This document shows positions 1 through 6,980 of a stretch of 15,323 nucleotides of DNA, piece after piece (within the stretch, counting starts at the first letter, position 1; each line of letters starts with the position of its first letter). Under the pieces are notes generated by a model. The model was not told the DNA's origin. It saw only the letters and a program-made list of their open reading frames with translations, and made no database searches. Position numbers and translations under genes: made by a program. This stretch comes from JAGLHV01 sp023143305 [NCBI: Clostridia bacterium] (GTDB lineage: Bacteria; CBDUZB01; JAGLHV01): NCBI GenBank assembly GCA_030637025.1, contig DAOVVV010000046.1, positions 1 to 15,323 on the forward strand, in the 5' to 3' direction.

Positions 1-215
1 ATATGTTTTTCTCTAAACGCATAATTTTACCCTTCGGGCACGCAAAAACAAGCTAAAAATAAGCAACTCGCTTTGCTCAGACAAGCTTATTTTTTTAACG
101 CTAATTTTTGCTAAAATTTGCTAAGTCGTTCAAAACATATTATGCCTTTGTTCTAAAGAATAAGGGTGAAGAAGGAAAGCCAAAATATGTTTTTCTCTAT
201 ATGCGTTATTTTGCC
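1..215. repeat. Repeat-rich non-coding leader upstream of parA
   Basis: No convincing reading frame is seen in 1-275. The 14-mer ATATGTTTTTCTCT occurs at 1-14 and exactly again at 185-198, and the following ~19 bases are also similar (shared ATTTT and CC). The inverse of its first nine bases, AAAACATAT, lies between the copies at 132-140, and ATTATGC at 139-145 is the inverse of GCATAAT at 19-25. A further inverted pair, AAAAATAAGC (55-64) and GCTTATTTTT (85-94), can form a 10-bp stem with a 20-nt loop. The loop text is of the CTCGCT/GCTCAG kind common in dispersed intergenic repeats. No DnaA box (TTATCCACA) or canonical parS (GTTTCACGTGAAAC) was found. The function is unknown. Confidence 0.6.
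55..97. terminator. Possible bidirectional hairpin terminator
   Basis: Arms 55-64 and 85-94 are perfect inverse complements (10 bp). The stem is flanked by an A tract on the left and a T run (90-96) on the right, so it could end transcription from either side. The loop is long (20 nt) and the stem is mostly A/T, which weakens the case. It may instead simply be part of the repeat cluster in which it sits. Confidence 0.3.
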
Positions 216-275
216 TTATAAAAAAAGAGATAAATAAAAAGTTTAATATATTTTTTAATAAAAAAGAGGAAAAAG

Positions 276-1052
276 ATGAAAATAATAGCAGTAGTTAATC
301 AAAAAGGTGGAGTAGGAAAAACAACTACCGCCATAAATGTAGCGGCTTGCCTGGCTGAACAAGGACAGGAAACATTACTTATTGATGGAGATCCTCAGGC
401 AAATGCAACTAGTGGTTTGGGTATAGACAAGCGAGGGATAAAAAAAGGTGTTTATGATCTTTTACTGGAGGAAGCATCTTTGGAAGAAGTTCTTATTTCT
501 ACAGATATTGATTGGTTGGATTTAGTGCCTTCCAGCCCGGATCTTATTGGTGCCGAAGTAGAACTGGTAACAGCTTTATCCCGGGAAACAAGATTAAAAA
601 AAGCCCTGGTTAAAATGAAAGAAGTTTATAAATTTGTTATTTTAGATTGTCCTCCTTCCTTAGGGTTGTTAACGATTAACAGTTTAACTGCAGCAGAATC
701 GGTTTTGATTCCGATTCAATGTGAATATTATGCTCTGGAAGGGTTAGGTCAACTAGTTCATACAGTAGAATTAGTAAAGAGAAGTTTAAATCCGGGCTTA
801 CAAATTGAGGGAGTTGTGTTAACTATGGCTGATATGCGAGTTAATCTGGCGGAACAGGTAATTGGAGAGGTAAGGAAATTTTTTAAGGATAAGGTTTACC
901 AAACAATTATTCCTCGCAATATAAAACTTTCCGAATCTCCCGGGTTTGGAAAACCAATCATTCTCTATGATCGAAATTCCCGGGGAGCGGAAGCTTATAT
1001 AAATTTGACCCGGGAAATATTGGAAAAAAACAAACTAAACGGAGGCGATTAA
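276..1052 (+). CDS. parA: Chromosome-partitioning ATPase ParA (Soj)
   Basis: This is a 258-aa ParA/MinD-superfamily ATPase of normal Soj length. In chromosome segregation ParA-ATP dimers coat the nucleoid, and ParB on parS stimulates ATP hydrolysis, which moves the origins. Visible motifs are the deviant Walker A at residues 10-18 (KGGVGKTTT, with the signature lysine at K10), the A' motif DGDPQANAT at 37-45, and Walker B VILDCPPSLG at 121-130. The C-terminal region contains the SES.G.GKPI.LYD block typical of Soj. The ATG at 276 is preceded by AGAGGA at 265-270, a good ribosome-binding site. parB is not adjacent but begins about 2.6 kb downstream on the same strand. Family assignment is secure. 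Confidence 0.97.
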   Translation: MKIIAVVNQKGGVGKTTTAINVAACLAEQGQETLLIDGDPQANATSGLGIDKRGIKKGVYDLLLEEASLEEVLISTDIDWLDLVPSSPDLIGAEVELVTALSRETRLKKALVKMKEVYKFVILDCPPSLGLLTINSLTAAESVLIPIQCEYYALEGLGQLVHTVELVKRSLNPGLQIEGVVLTMADMRVNLAEQVIGEVRKFFKDKVYQTIIPRNIKLSESPGFGKPIILYDRNSRGAEAYINLTREILEKNKLNGGD

Positions 1053-1107
1053 AATAGATTTTTTACCGGCAAAGTAATTTATATAACCGGATGTCAGTAA
1101 AAAAAAA

Positions 1108-1136
1108 TTGACAATTAATCGAATTCCAAGTAAAAT
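1108..1136 (+). promoter_or_regulatory. Near-consensus sigma70-type promoter after parA
   Basis: A perfect -35 hexamer TTGACA (1108-1113) is followed, after exactly 17 bp, by TAAAAT (1131-1136; 5 of 6 match to TATAAT). Transcription would start near 1143. That leaves about 20 nt before the purine-rich ribosome-binding site GAAAGGG at 1161-1167. It lies 56 bp past the parA stop, so the genes from 1175 onward, including parB, can probably be transcribed independently of parA. The call rests on sequence match only. Confidence 0.7.
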
Positions 1137-1174
1137 AAATAAGGATTTTAAAAAAAAGAAGAAAGGGAAAAAAA

Positions 1175-1600
1175 ATTAAACTTTCAGCACATATTGGAAT
1201 TTCTTTTCTTGGTGCAGGGATAATTTTTAGCTTAACTAAATTAAGCACTTTAAGTGTTGTATTTTTTTTATCAGGGGTATTGATAGATTTAGACCATTTT
1301 TGGGATTACTTCAAAAATGAAGGATTAAAATTTAATTTTTCTGATTTCTTTAATAAATTTTATCATAAGCAGTATAAAAAATATTGTCTTCCCTTTCATT
1401 CCTGGGAATTAATTTTATTTTTTGGAGGAAGCCTGCAATTTTTTCCGGAGAATAAAATTTTATTAGGAATTTTTATGGGAACTTTTCAACATCTTTTTTT
1501 TGATCAAATTTTTAATTCTGTAAAACCGTTGGGTTATTTTTTCTTATATAGGTTAAAGTATAATTTTAAGGATCAGCATATTTTTAAAAGCAAGGACTGA
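1175..1600 (+). CDS. Small membrane metal-dependent hydrolase-like protein (YdjM/DUF457-like), probable ATT start
   Basis: This 141-aa hydrophobic protein resembles the YdjM/DUF457 family of small membrane proteins annotated as metal-dependent hydrolases. Supporting features are an early His (KLSAHIG), a DLDH motif just after a hydrophobic segment, an FHSWE motif, and a QHLFFDQ motif near the C-terminus. These match the family's spaced His/Asp pattern, though its biochemical role is poorly known. The first ordinary start in frame is a TTG at 1280, which would cut off the first membrane segment and the N-terminal His. The frame stays open and clearly protein-like upstream. An ATT at 1175 sits 7 nt after GAAAGGG (1161-1167), and a strong promoter lies just before it. 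I therefore choose ATT 1175. A frameshift at the A8 run (1168-1175) is the alternative. Confidence 0.6.
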   Translation: MKLSAHIGISFLGAGIIFSLTKLSTLSVVFFLSGVLIDLDHFWDYFKNEGLKFNFSDFFNKFYHKQYKKYCLPFHSWELILFFGGSLQFFPENKILLGIFMGTFQHLFFDQIFNSVKPLGYFFLYRLKYNFKDQHIFKSKD

Positions 1601-1612
1601 AAACTTTAAAAA

Positions 1613-3217
1613 ATGAAAAAAGAAAACATAGACAAATTAGAGATTTTAGAAAAAATAAATCAATTACTGTCTTTCTGTGACCATTTAGATCTTCTTCTTC
1701 AGGAAGTTATCTCTCTGATTGCTAATTTAGTGGATGCCCAGGGAGGGGTTGTTTTATTTTTTGAAGAGCAAATTAAAGAATTTATTGTTGCGGCCAGCCG
1801 GTTTGAAATAAAAGAAGGAGAAATAAATAAAAAGATAAAAATCAATCCGGATCAAACCCGGATCGAAAAAATCCTGGACTCAAAACAAGCGGTAATGGAG
1901 AATAATATTGTTGATAGAGAAAGACAAACAGGAGAAACGGAAGATTATTGTATAGAAAATGTTATCAGCATTCCTTTAATAAGAAAAGACAAATTATTTG
2001 GAATAGTTGAAGTCTACAACAAAAAAAACCAGGGAGAAGGATTTAGAGAGGAAGATTTTTCTTTAATTTGTTTTTTAATGGGGAAGATTGCATTAATCAT
2101 TGAAAAAGCCTGTCTTTTTAACCGTTCAGAGAAAAAGATTGCAGAATTAAATAAACTTCTAAAGGCTACAGAAGTAGTGTATTCCAGTTTGGATTTGAGG
2201 GTTGTTTTAAATACAATTATGTCGTTTGCTATGCAATTATTAAATGCAGAGGCCAGCTCGGTGCTTTTGGTTGACGGGGAAGAAGAGTTGTCTTTTATTG
2301 TGGCATCCGGAGATAAAGAAAGAAATTTGGAAGAAATTCATTTGAAAAAAGGAGAAGGTATTGCCGGATGGGTAGCGGAAAAAGGCGAATTACTTCTGAT
2401 CCCGGATGTTTCCCTTGACCCTCGTTTTGCCAAAAGAGTAGACCAAATTTCAGGATTTAAAACAAAATCAATGCTTTGCATCCCCTTAAAAGTAGGGCAT
2501 AAAATAGTAGGGGTAATAGAGGTAATTAATAAGAAAAAGAAAGGTAGTTTTACTGCAGATGATATTCGTATTTGCAGTTCCCTTGCCGGACAATCAGCTA
2601 TGGCTATCGAAAAAGCTAAATTATATAGAGACTTAGAAGATCTTTTCTTGTCTACAATAAAATCTATTGCCGAAGCTATAGATGCTAAAGATCCTTATAC
2701 CAGAGGGCATTGTGAGAGAATCAGAAAATATACTGTGTTGATTGCAGAGAAATTCGGGTTTTCAGAAAAAGAAAAGAGGAATATAGAGATAGCTGCTTTA
2801 TTGCACGATGTAGGAAAAATAGGTGTTCCTGAAGCAGTGCTAACGAAAGAAGGAACTTTAACAGAAAAGGAGTGGAAAAAAATTAAAAAACATCCGGTAA
2901 TGGGGGAACAAATATTAAGTTCAATAAAACAATTAGAGGAAGTTCTTCCGGTTATACGACATCATCAGGAAAGATTTGATGGAAGCGGTTATCCGGATAA
3001 ATTAGAAGGTAACGATATTCCCTTAGCCAGCAGAATTATTGCGGTAGTTGATTCTTTTGATGCAATGACTTCAGAGAGGCCGTATCGTAGGAATAGTTTT
3101 TCTGACGAAATGGCTCTCAAAGAAATAGAAATAAAAGCAGGTTCTCAGTTTGATCCACAATGTGTACAGGCGTTTCTTATTATTTACCAGAAGGAATTAA
3201 AAGGAATTATGAGATAA
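1613..3217 (+). CDS. GAF-GAF-HD-GYP cyclic-di-GMP phosphodiesterase
   Basis: A 534-aa cytoplasmic signalling protein with no transmembrane segment. Two GAF sensor domains (about residues 10-165 and 187-335) are joined by a helical linker and followed by an HD-GYP domain (about 338-530). Catalytic features are intact: H366 (RGHCERI), H398-D399 (LLHDVGKIG), H427 (KKHPVMGEQ), H450-H451, the GYP triplet at 459-461, and D480 (AVVDSFDAM). HD-GYP domains hydrolyse c-di-GMP to pGpG or GMP, and GAF domains usually bind small ligands that control the output. There is no diguanylate cyclase domain. The start ATG lies 12 nt after the previous stop with only a weak, distant AAGGA, which suggests translational coupling. 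It sits between parA and parB. The ligand of the GAF domains cannot be told from sequence. Confidence 0.93.
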   Translation: MKKENIDKLEILEKINQLLSFCDHLDLLLQEVISLIANLVDAQGGVVLFFEEQIKEFIVAASRFEIKEGEINKKIKINPDQTRIEKILDSKQAVMENNIVDRERQTGETEDYCIENVISIPLIRKDKLFGIVEVYNKKNQGEGFREEDFSLICFLMGKIALIIEKACLFNRSEKKIAELNKLLKATEVVYSSLDLRVVLNTIMSFAMQLLNAEASSVLLVDGEEELSFIVASGDKERNLEEIHLKKGEGIAGWVAEKGELLLIPDVSLDPRFAKRVDQISGFKTKSMLCIPLKVGHKIVGVIEVINKKKKGSFTADDIRICSSLAGQSAMAIEKAKLYRDLEDLFLSTIKSIAEAIDAKDPYTRGHCERIRKYTVLIAEKFGFSEKEKRNIEIAALLHDVGKIGVPEAVLTKEGTLTEKEWKKIKKHPVMGEQILSSIKQLEEVLPVIRHHQERFDGSGYPDKLEGNDIPLASRIIAVVDSFDAMTSERPYRRNSFSDEMALKEIEIKAGSQFDPQCVQAFLIIYQKELKGIMR

Positions 3218-3260
3218 ATGAAAAATTTAAGCAGTTAAAAAATTGAAAAGGAGAAAAAGA

Positions 3261-3557
3261 ATGTCAGAGGAGAATAAAGATAAACAGATTAAAATACAAA
3301 TAGATTTAGATGAGATAACAGCACAAGGGATTTATTCTAATTTGGCTTCTATTTCACACACGGAATCAGAATTTACTATGGATTTTATTTATCTGCAACC
3401 CCAGGCACCAAAGGCAAAAGTACGAAATAGGGTAATTATTAGTCCCGGCCATGCAAAACGATTTTTTCAGGCATTGGAAGATAATATAAAGAAATATGAA
3501 AAACAATTTGGCAGTATAAAAACAGTAGGGAATGGTGGTAAGAAAATTGGGTTTTAA
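3261..3557 (+). CDS. DUF3467 family protein
   Basis: A 98-aa protein matching the DUF3467 family pattern: an acidic N-terminus, then QGIYSNLASISHTESEF, an FIYLQP strand, a basic KAKVRNRVIISP stretch and the HAKRFFQALEDNIKKYE helix. The family is widespread and small, and its function is not established. A TTG at 3243 would give a longer frame, but the ATG at 3261 is preceded at the right distance by AAGGAG (3248-3253), and the added residues would consist of the ribosome-binding site itself. It follows the HD-GYP gene by 43 bp and precedes parB by 83 bp, so it is probably in the same transcript. Confidence 0.88.
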   Translation: MSEENKDKQIKIQIDLDEITAQGIYSNLASISHTESEFTMDFIYLQPQAPKAKVRNRVIISPGHAKRFFQALEDNIKKYEKQFGSIKTVGNGGKKIGF

Positions 3558-3640
3558 GATTTTAATGGATTAAAGAAAACTAAAAAGGAGAATAAATAGA
3601 ATCTCTGGAGTTGCCAAAATCTAAAAAAAGGAGAAAAAAA

Positions 3641-4489
3641 ATGAGAAAGGTTTTAGGACGAGGATTAGATGCGTTAATTCCATCTTTTGTTTCTGATGAC
3701 GAAGGAAAAAAAACAATTATAAATATTGCCCTGGATAAAATAAAACCGAATAAATATCAGCCGCGTTTCCATTTTGCTGAAGAAAAAATAATGGAATTAG
3801 CTAATTCCATTAAAGAAAAAGGTGTTGTACAGCCAATTTTAGTTTCAAAAAAAGGTGAGGAGTATGAATTAATTGCGGGGGAAAGAAGATGGAGGGCAAG
3901 TCAAAGAGCTGGATTAAATGAGATTCCTGCTCTGGTAAAAGAGATATCGGAAAAAGAGATTTTTGAAATATCCCTAATAGAAAATGTCCAGAGAGAAGAT
4001 TTGAAGCCTTTAGAAGAAGCGGAAGCTTATCAGCGAATAAGTAAAGAATTTGAATTAACCCAGGAGGAATTGTCAAAAAGAATAGGCAAAACCCGGTCGA
4101 CGGTGGCTAATAGTTTAAGATTATTGACATTGCCTGATAAAGTAAAAGAATTAGTAGTTTCCGGGATGCTTTCTGCCGGTCATGCCCGGGCAATACTTTC
4201 CTTGAAGGAACAAAAAAATCAAGAAGAATTGGCTCAAAAGGTGGTAACTCAAAAATTGACAGTTAGAGAAACGGAAGAAATTGTTCAGAAATATAAATTT
4301 AAAAAGGGACAAGCCGGAACCAAAGAAGAAAAAACACAAAATCCGGAAATAGTTAATATTGAAGAGAAATTACAATATGTTTTAGGAACAAAGGTGAAAA
4401 TAAAAAATAGCGGAAAAAAAGGGAAAATAGAAATTTTTTATTACTCATTAGAAGACCTGGAGAGAATCCTAAAATTGATGAAGACATAA
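3641..4489 (+). CDS. parB: Chromosome-partitioning protein ParB (Spo0J)
   Basis: This 282-aa protein is a complete ParB. It opens with the family's conserved RKVLGRGLDALIP sequence. The N-terminal ParB/CTPase domain (about 23-130) carries KIKPNKYQPR, GERRWRA at 80-86 and ENVQRED at 114-120, motifs that bind CTP and let ParB clamp and slide on DNA. A helix-turn-helix follows (about 139-160, LTQEELSKRIGKTRSTVANS), then a central helical part, a charged linker (220-240) and a C-terminal dimerisation domain. The ATG at 3641 follows AAGGAG (3628-3633) at 7 nt. An upstream in-frame TTG at 3611 only adds basic residues encoded by the ribosome-binding site. No canonical parS was found in this window. 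Confidence 0.96.
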   Translation: MRKVLGRGLDALIPSFVSDDEGKKTIINIALDKIKPNKYQPRFHFAEEKIMELANSIKEKGVVQPILVSKKGEEYELIAGERRWRASQRAGLNEIPALVKEISEKEIFEISLIENVQREDLKPLEEAEAYQRISKEFELTQEELSKRIGKTRSTVANSLRLLTLPDKVKELVVSGMLSAGHARAILSLKEQKNQEELAQKVVTQKLTVRETEEIVQKYKFKKGQAGTKEEKTQNPEIVNIEEKLQYVLGTKVKIKNSGKKGKIEIFYYSLEDLERILKLMKT

Positions 4490-4632
4490 AAAAGGGGTGT
4501 TGGTTTTTACGAAAGAACCAAAAAAAATAGCTTAAAATATTAATAAACGATGAGGAAAAGGAGGTGATAAATAAACCAAACCGGATCAAAAAAAGGATAA
4601 GCCTGAAATATTTTTTAAAAAAGGAGAAAAGA

Positions 4633-5238
4633 ATGAAAAAATTAGCCATATTTATGGTAATTGTATTAAGTTTGGGAATTTTGGTTGGGTGTGCCGGAAA
4701 ATCAAAAGATAGAATTGTAGGGAGGCAAGTAATAGTAGAAAGAAATCCTGACAAAACTCCTTCATGGATAATGAAAACATTTGAAGAGAAAAAAGATATA
4801 ATGTATTTTAGCGGTGGAGTCAAAGGTGTAGGAGATTACAGTGTAGGGTTGAGACAGGCAAAAGCAGAGGCAGTAAAAAATGTAGCAGAATCTATAAAAA
4901 CCAAGGCACGTACAGAATTTGTTTCTAATACCCGCGGAGCAAATTTATCTCCGGATGATTTAGGCCGTTTCATTGAAGACGGAATAGCAATGGTTACGGA
5001 TAATTTGGAAATAGGAGGAATGCTTCCCAAAGAGAATTATTATGAAAAAGTAGAAGAAGTTACTGACTACGGGGTAAAATATACTTATAATTGTTTTTCC
5101 CTTGTTCAAATGGCAGTCAGAGACTATAAGGAAGCCAGAAGGCGGGCAATTGAAAATTTAGCGGATAAGGCCAGGGAAGAAAACAATAAAAAGGCCGAAG
5201 AAACAGCGAAAGATTTATTGAAAAGACTTACAGATTAA
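4633..5238 (+). CDS. LPP20-family lipoprotein
   Basis: A 201-aa lipoprotein. Residues 1-20 form a type II signal peptide ending in the lipobox LVGC, with the lipidated cysteine at C20. Residues 40-160 resemble the LPP20 family: a P.W motif (PSWIM, 43-47), a YFSGGVKGVGDYSVG stretch, then a long Ala/Lys-rich helix (AKAEAVKNVAESIKTKA). The C-terminus (165-201) is a charged helix, possibly coiled coil. LPP20 proteins are envelope lipoproteins of unclear role. The ATG at 4633 follows AAGGAG (4621-4626). An in-frame extension to GTG 4564 exists, but it would put about 23 basic residues before the signal peptide. A second, stronger Shine-Dalgarno sequence lies at 4556-4567. Confidence 0.85.
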   Translation: MKKLAIFMVIVLSLGILVGCAGKSKDRIVGRQVIVERNPDKTPSWIMKTFEEKKDIMYFSGGVKGVGDYSVGLRQAKAEAVKNVAESIKTKARTEFVSNTRGANLSPDDLGRFIEDGIAMVTDNLEIGGMLPKENYYEKVEEVTDYGVKYTYNCFSLVQMAVRDYKEARRRAIENLADKAREENNKKAEETAKDLLKRLTD

Positions 5239-5268
5239 AAAAGGATTTTTAATTAAATGAGAATTAGA

Positions 5269-5481
5269 GTTTTTTCAGCTTGCTGACAAAAATTCTGTAG
5301 TCGAATTGGCCCTGAGCATTTCAGCTGAGTAGTCGAAGGGATTAGCATAAACTCCCTTGAAGGGAGTCGAAGGGTCTCGGGTTTAATTCCCCGTAGCTTG
5401 CTGCGGGATAGTTTATTAAGGTAATCGGAAGAAACTCAACCTTATAGAGGGTAAAGGGAAAGAGGTATTTCCGATTACCTT
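5269..5481. repeat. Cluster of hairpins and short repeats between two lipoprotein genes
   Basis: The 267-bp spacer 5239-5505 has no convincing gene. It holds a TCAGC-TT-GCTGA hairpin (5275-5286) flanked by T and A runs; GTAGTCGAA at 5297-5305 and 5329-5337; AGTCGAAGGG at 5331-5340 and 5365-5374; a near-perfect palindrome ACTCCCTT-G-AAGGGAGT (5351-5367); a REP-like hairpin CCCGTAGC-TT-GCTGCGGG (5390-5407, one G-T pair); and a 13-bp inverted repeat at 5418-5481. Two hairpins share the core AGCTTGCT. The local G+C is visibly higher than in the flanking genes. It resembles dispersed intergenic repeats rather than coding DNA. Confidence 0.65.
5418..5481. repeat. 13-bp perfect inverted repeat just upstream of the second lipoprotein gene
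   Basis: AAGGTAATCGGAA (5418-5430) and TTCCGATTACCTT (5469-5481) are exact inverse complements, enclosing 38 bp. The right arm ends 24 bp before the ATG at 5506, so a transcript crossing it would present a long-stem hairpin in the 5' leader. It could be an operator-like site, an RNA structure, or the ends of a tiny degenerate mobile repeat. There is no T tract, so it is not a classical terminator. Confidence 0.75.
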
Positions 5482-5505
5482 TGTTCGGAAAGTTAGAGGT
5501 AAAAA

Positions 5506-6897
5506 ATGAAAAGACTTTTTTTTATCAGTATAAGTGTAAGTTTACTTTTTTTGGTTGTTGGTTGTACTAAATCAATAAAAAATTCCAATTTAATTTATTC
5601 TTCCGGAAAACAGAAACCGGTATGGTTGACTAAGCCGCCGGAGGCAGACAGTCGTTTTTTATATTTTGTAGGTGTAAATACGAGGGCTGGGACTTTGGAA
5701 GAAGGAAAAAAAAGTGCTATTCAGAGTGCAGTAAATGAAATTGTTGGATATTTTGGGATAAAAGCCAAAACCCGGTATGAAGAGAAAAAGAACGAAATTT
5801 CTACGGAAATTATGGATCAGATTGTAACTAAGGGAGAAGCTAAAGTCAGCGGGGTAAAACTCCAGGAAATGTATTACGAACAATGGAAAGGAGAGAGGGG
5901 AGATCATTTTTATAATATCTTTATTTTATTGCGTTACCCCCGCTCGGAAATTGAAAAGGAAAAAAGGAGAATACAGGCAGAGAAAAACCGTAAAAAAAAT
6001 CAAGCCCGCGAAATGTTTAATTTAGCCGGGAAACTTGTCCAAAAAGGAGAAGTAGCGAGTGCTCTGGAAAATTATGCACAGGCATTAAAAGTTTTAAAAG
6101 AAGTAGTAGAAGCACAAACCCTTTATCGGACAATCCTTAACGAAGCAACCAGAACCTTACAAAAAATAAAGATAGAAGCATTGCCTTACGATGAAAAAGG
6201 AGAAACTATTTTAGGGTTAAAACATCCTCTTTCCGTGAAACTAATGTACCAGCTGGAAGAAGAAATCCCTTTAAAGAATGTTCCGATTATATTCAAATTT
6301 ATCCAGGGGAAAGGAATACTGGAAGAAAAAGTTTTTTCTGATAGGGAAGGGGTGGCTTCCAGTCGGGTTAAAAAAATTAATTTTGCAAATAAATTAAATG
6401 TTGTGGAAGCATTTGTTAAACAGGACATTCTCTCTCATTCTCAGGCAGGAAAAGTTAATTTTACTTTTACTGCCCGGGGAAAAAACATTCCTTTATGGGA
6501 GAAAGATTTTTTCTTTTTTTTCGGAAGGGGCAGGAAAACAGAAAAAGTTGTTTTTTATAAAAACGAAAAGCAAGGTGTACTCCTTACTATTGAACTTTTT
6601 AATCCGGGAGCAACGGAAAGAATAATTTTTACTTTAAGTCCGTTTGAGGGAGGAGTTAGTTCGGAAAATAAAAATAGTAAAAAAATAGAAGTTAAAGGAA
6701 TTAGATTGATAGATGGTCAGGAAAAAATTTTGTTTTTAGCCAGCGAGTGTAAACAGGGAGAGAAGAAAGAAATAGATTTATCTTCTTTAAAGATTATTAC
6801 TGAGATTCTGGAATTTAAGACGAAACAATATACTAATCCTTATAGCGGAAATTTTAAAGCATTTGAGCAAATAAAAATAAGAATAAGTATTTTTTAA
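5506..6897 (+). CDS. LPP20-like lipoprotein with large C-terminal extension
   Basis: A 463-aa lipoprotein with signal peptide 1-20 and lipobox LVVGC (C20). Residues 38-148 look like an LPP20-type domain: a P.WL motif (PVWLTKPP), FLYFVGVN, and an Ala/Lys helix. The same order is seen in the lipoprotein at 4633, so the two may be paralogues. A highly charged helix (147-170) follows, then a TPR-like helical pair (about 167-215, with KGEVASALENYAQALKVL). The remainder (220-463) is beta-rich, with strands such as PLSVKLMYQL and VPIIFKFIQG, and may contain Ig-like folds. I recognise no family for that part. The ATG follows AGAGG (5495-5499). It is probably anchored in the outer membrane and faces the periplasm or cell surface. 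Confidence 0.8.
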   Translation: MKRLFFISISVSLLFLVVGCTKSIKNSNLIYSSGKQKPVWLTKPPEADSRFLYFVGVNTRAGTLEEGKKSAIQSAVNEIVGYFGIKAKTRYEEKKNEISTEIMDQIVTKGEAKVSGVKLQEMYYEQWKGERGDHFYNIFILLRYPRSEIEKEKRRIQAEKNRKKNQAREMFNLAGKLVQKGEVASALENYAQALKVLKEVVEAQTLYRTILNEATRTLQKIKIEALPYDEKGETILGLKHPLSVKLMYQLEEEIPLKNVPIIFKFIQGKGILEEKVFSDREGVASSRVKKINFANKLNVVEAFVKQDILSHSQAGKVNFTFTARGKNIPLWEKDFFFFFGRGRKTEKVVFYKNEKQGVLLTIELFNPGATERIIFTLSPFEGGVSSENKNSKKIEVKGIRLIDGQEKILFLASECKQGEKKEIDLSSLKIITEILEFKTKQYTNPYSGNFKAFEQIKIRISIF

Positions 6898-6980
6898 ATA
6901 CGCAAATTACACAGAACAGAAAAGAATTTTTGGTAATGGGGAGAGGAGTTTTGTTTATGTATTGTAATAGGAGGTTAAAT

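Noticed and set aside
211-240. TTGCCT/TATAAA text as a parA promoter
   Set aside because: The hexamers match poorly or have wrong spacing; in such A/T-rich DNA this is expected by chance.
1280-1600. TTG 1280 as the start of the YdjM/DUF457-like gene
   Set aside because: It would drop a hydrophobic segment and the early His; upstream sequence in the same frame is protein-like and has its own promoter and ribosome-binding site.
4500-4521. Hairpin TTGGTTTTT/AAAGAACCAA after parB as a terminator
   Set aside because: The 9-bp stem with a 4-nt loop is weak and A/T-rich, and is followed by A's, not T's, on the + strand.
5371-5407. T-arm-like text (CGGGTTTAATTCCCCG) suggesting a tRNA
   Set aside because: No acceptor, D or anticodon arms can be drawn around it; it is better explained as part of the hairpin repeat cluster.
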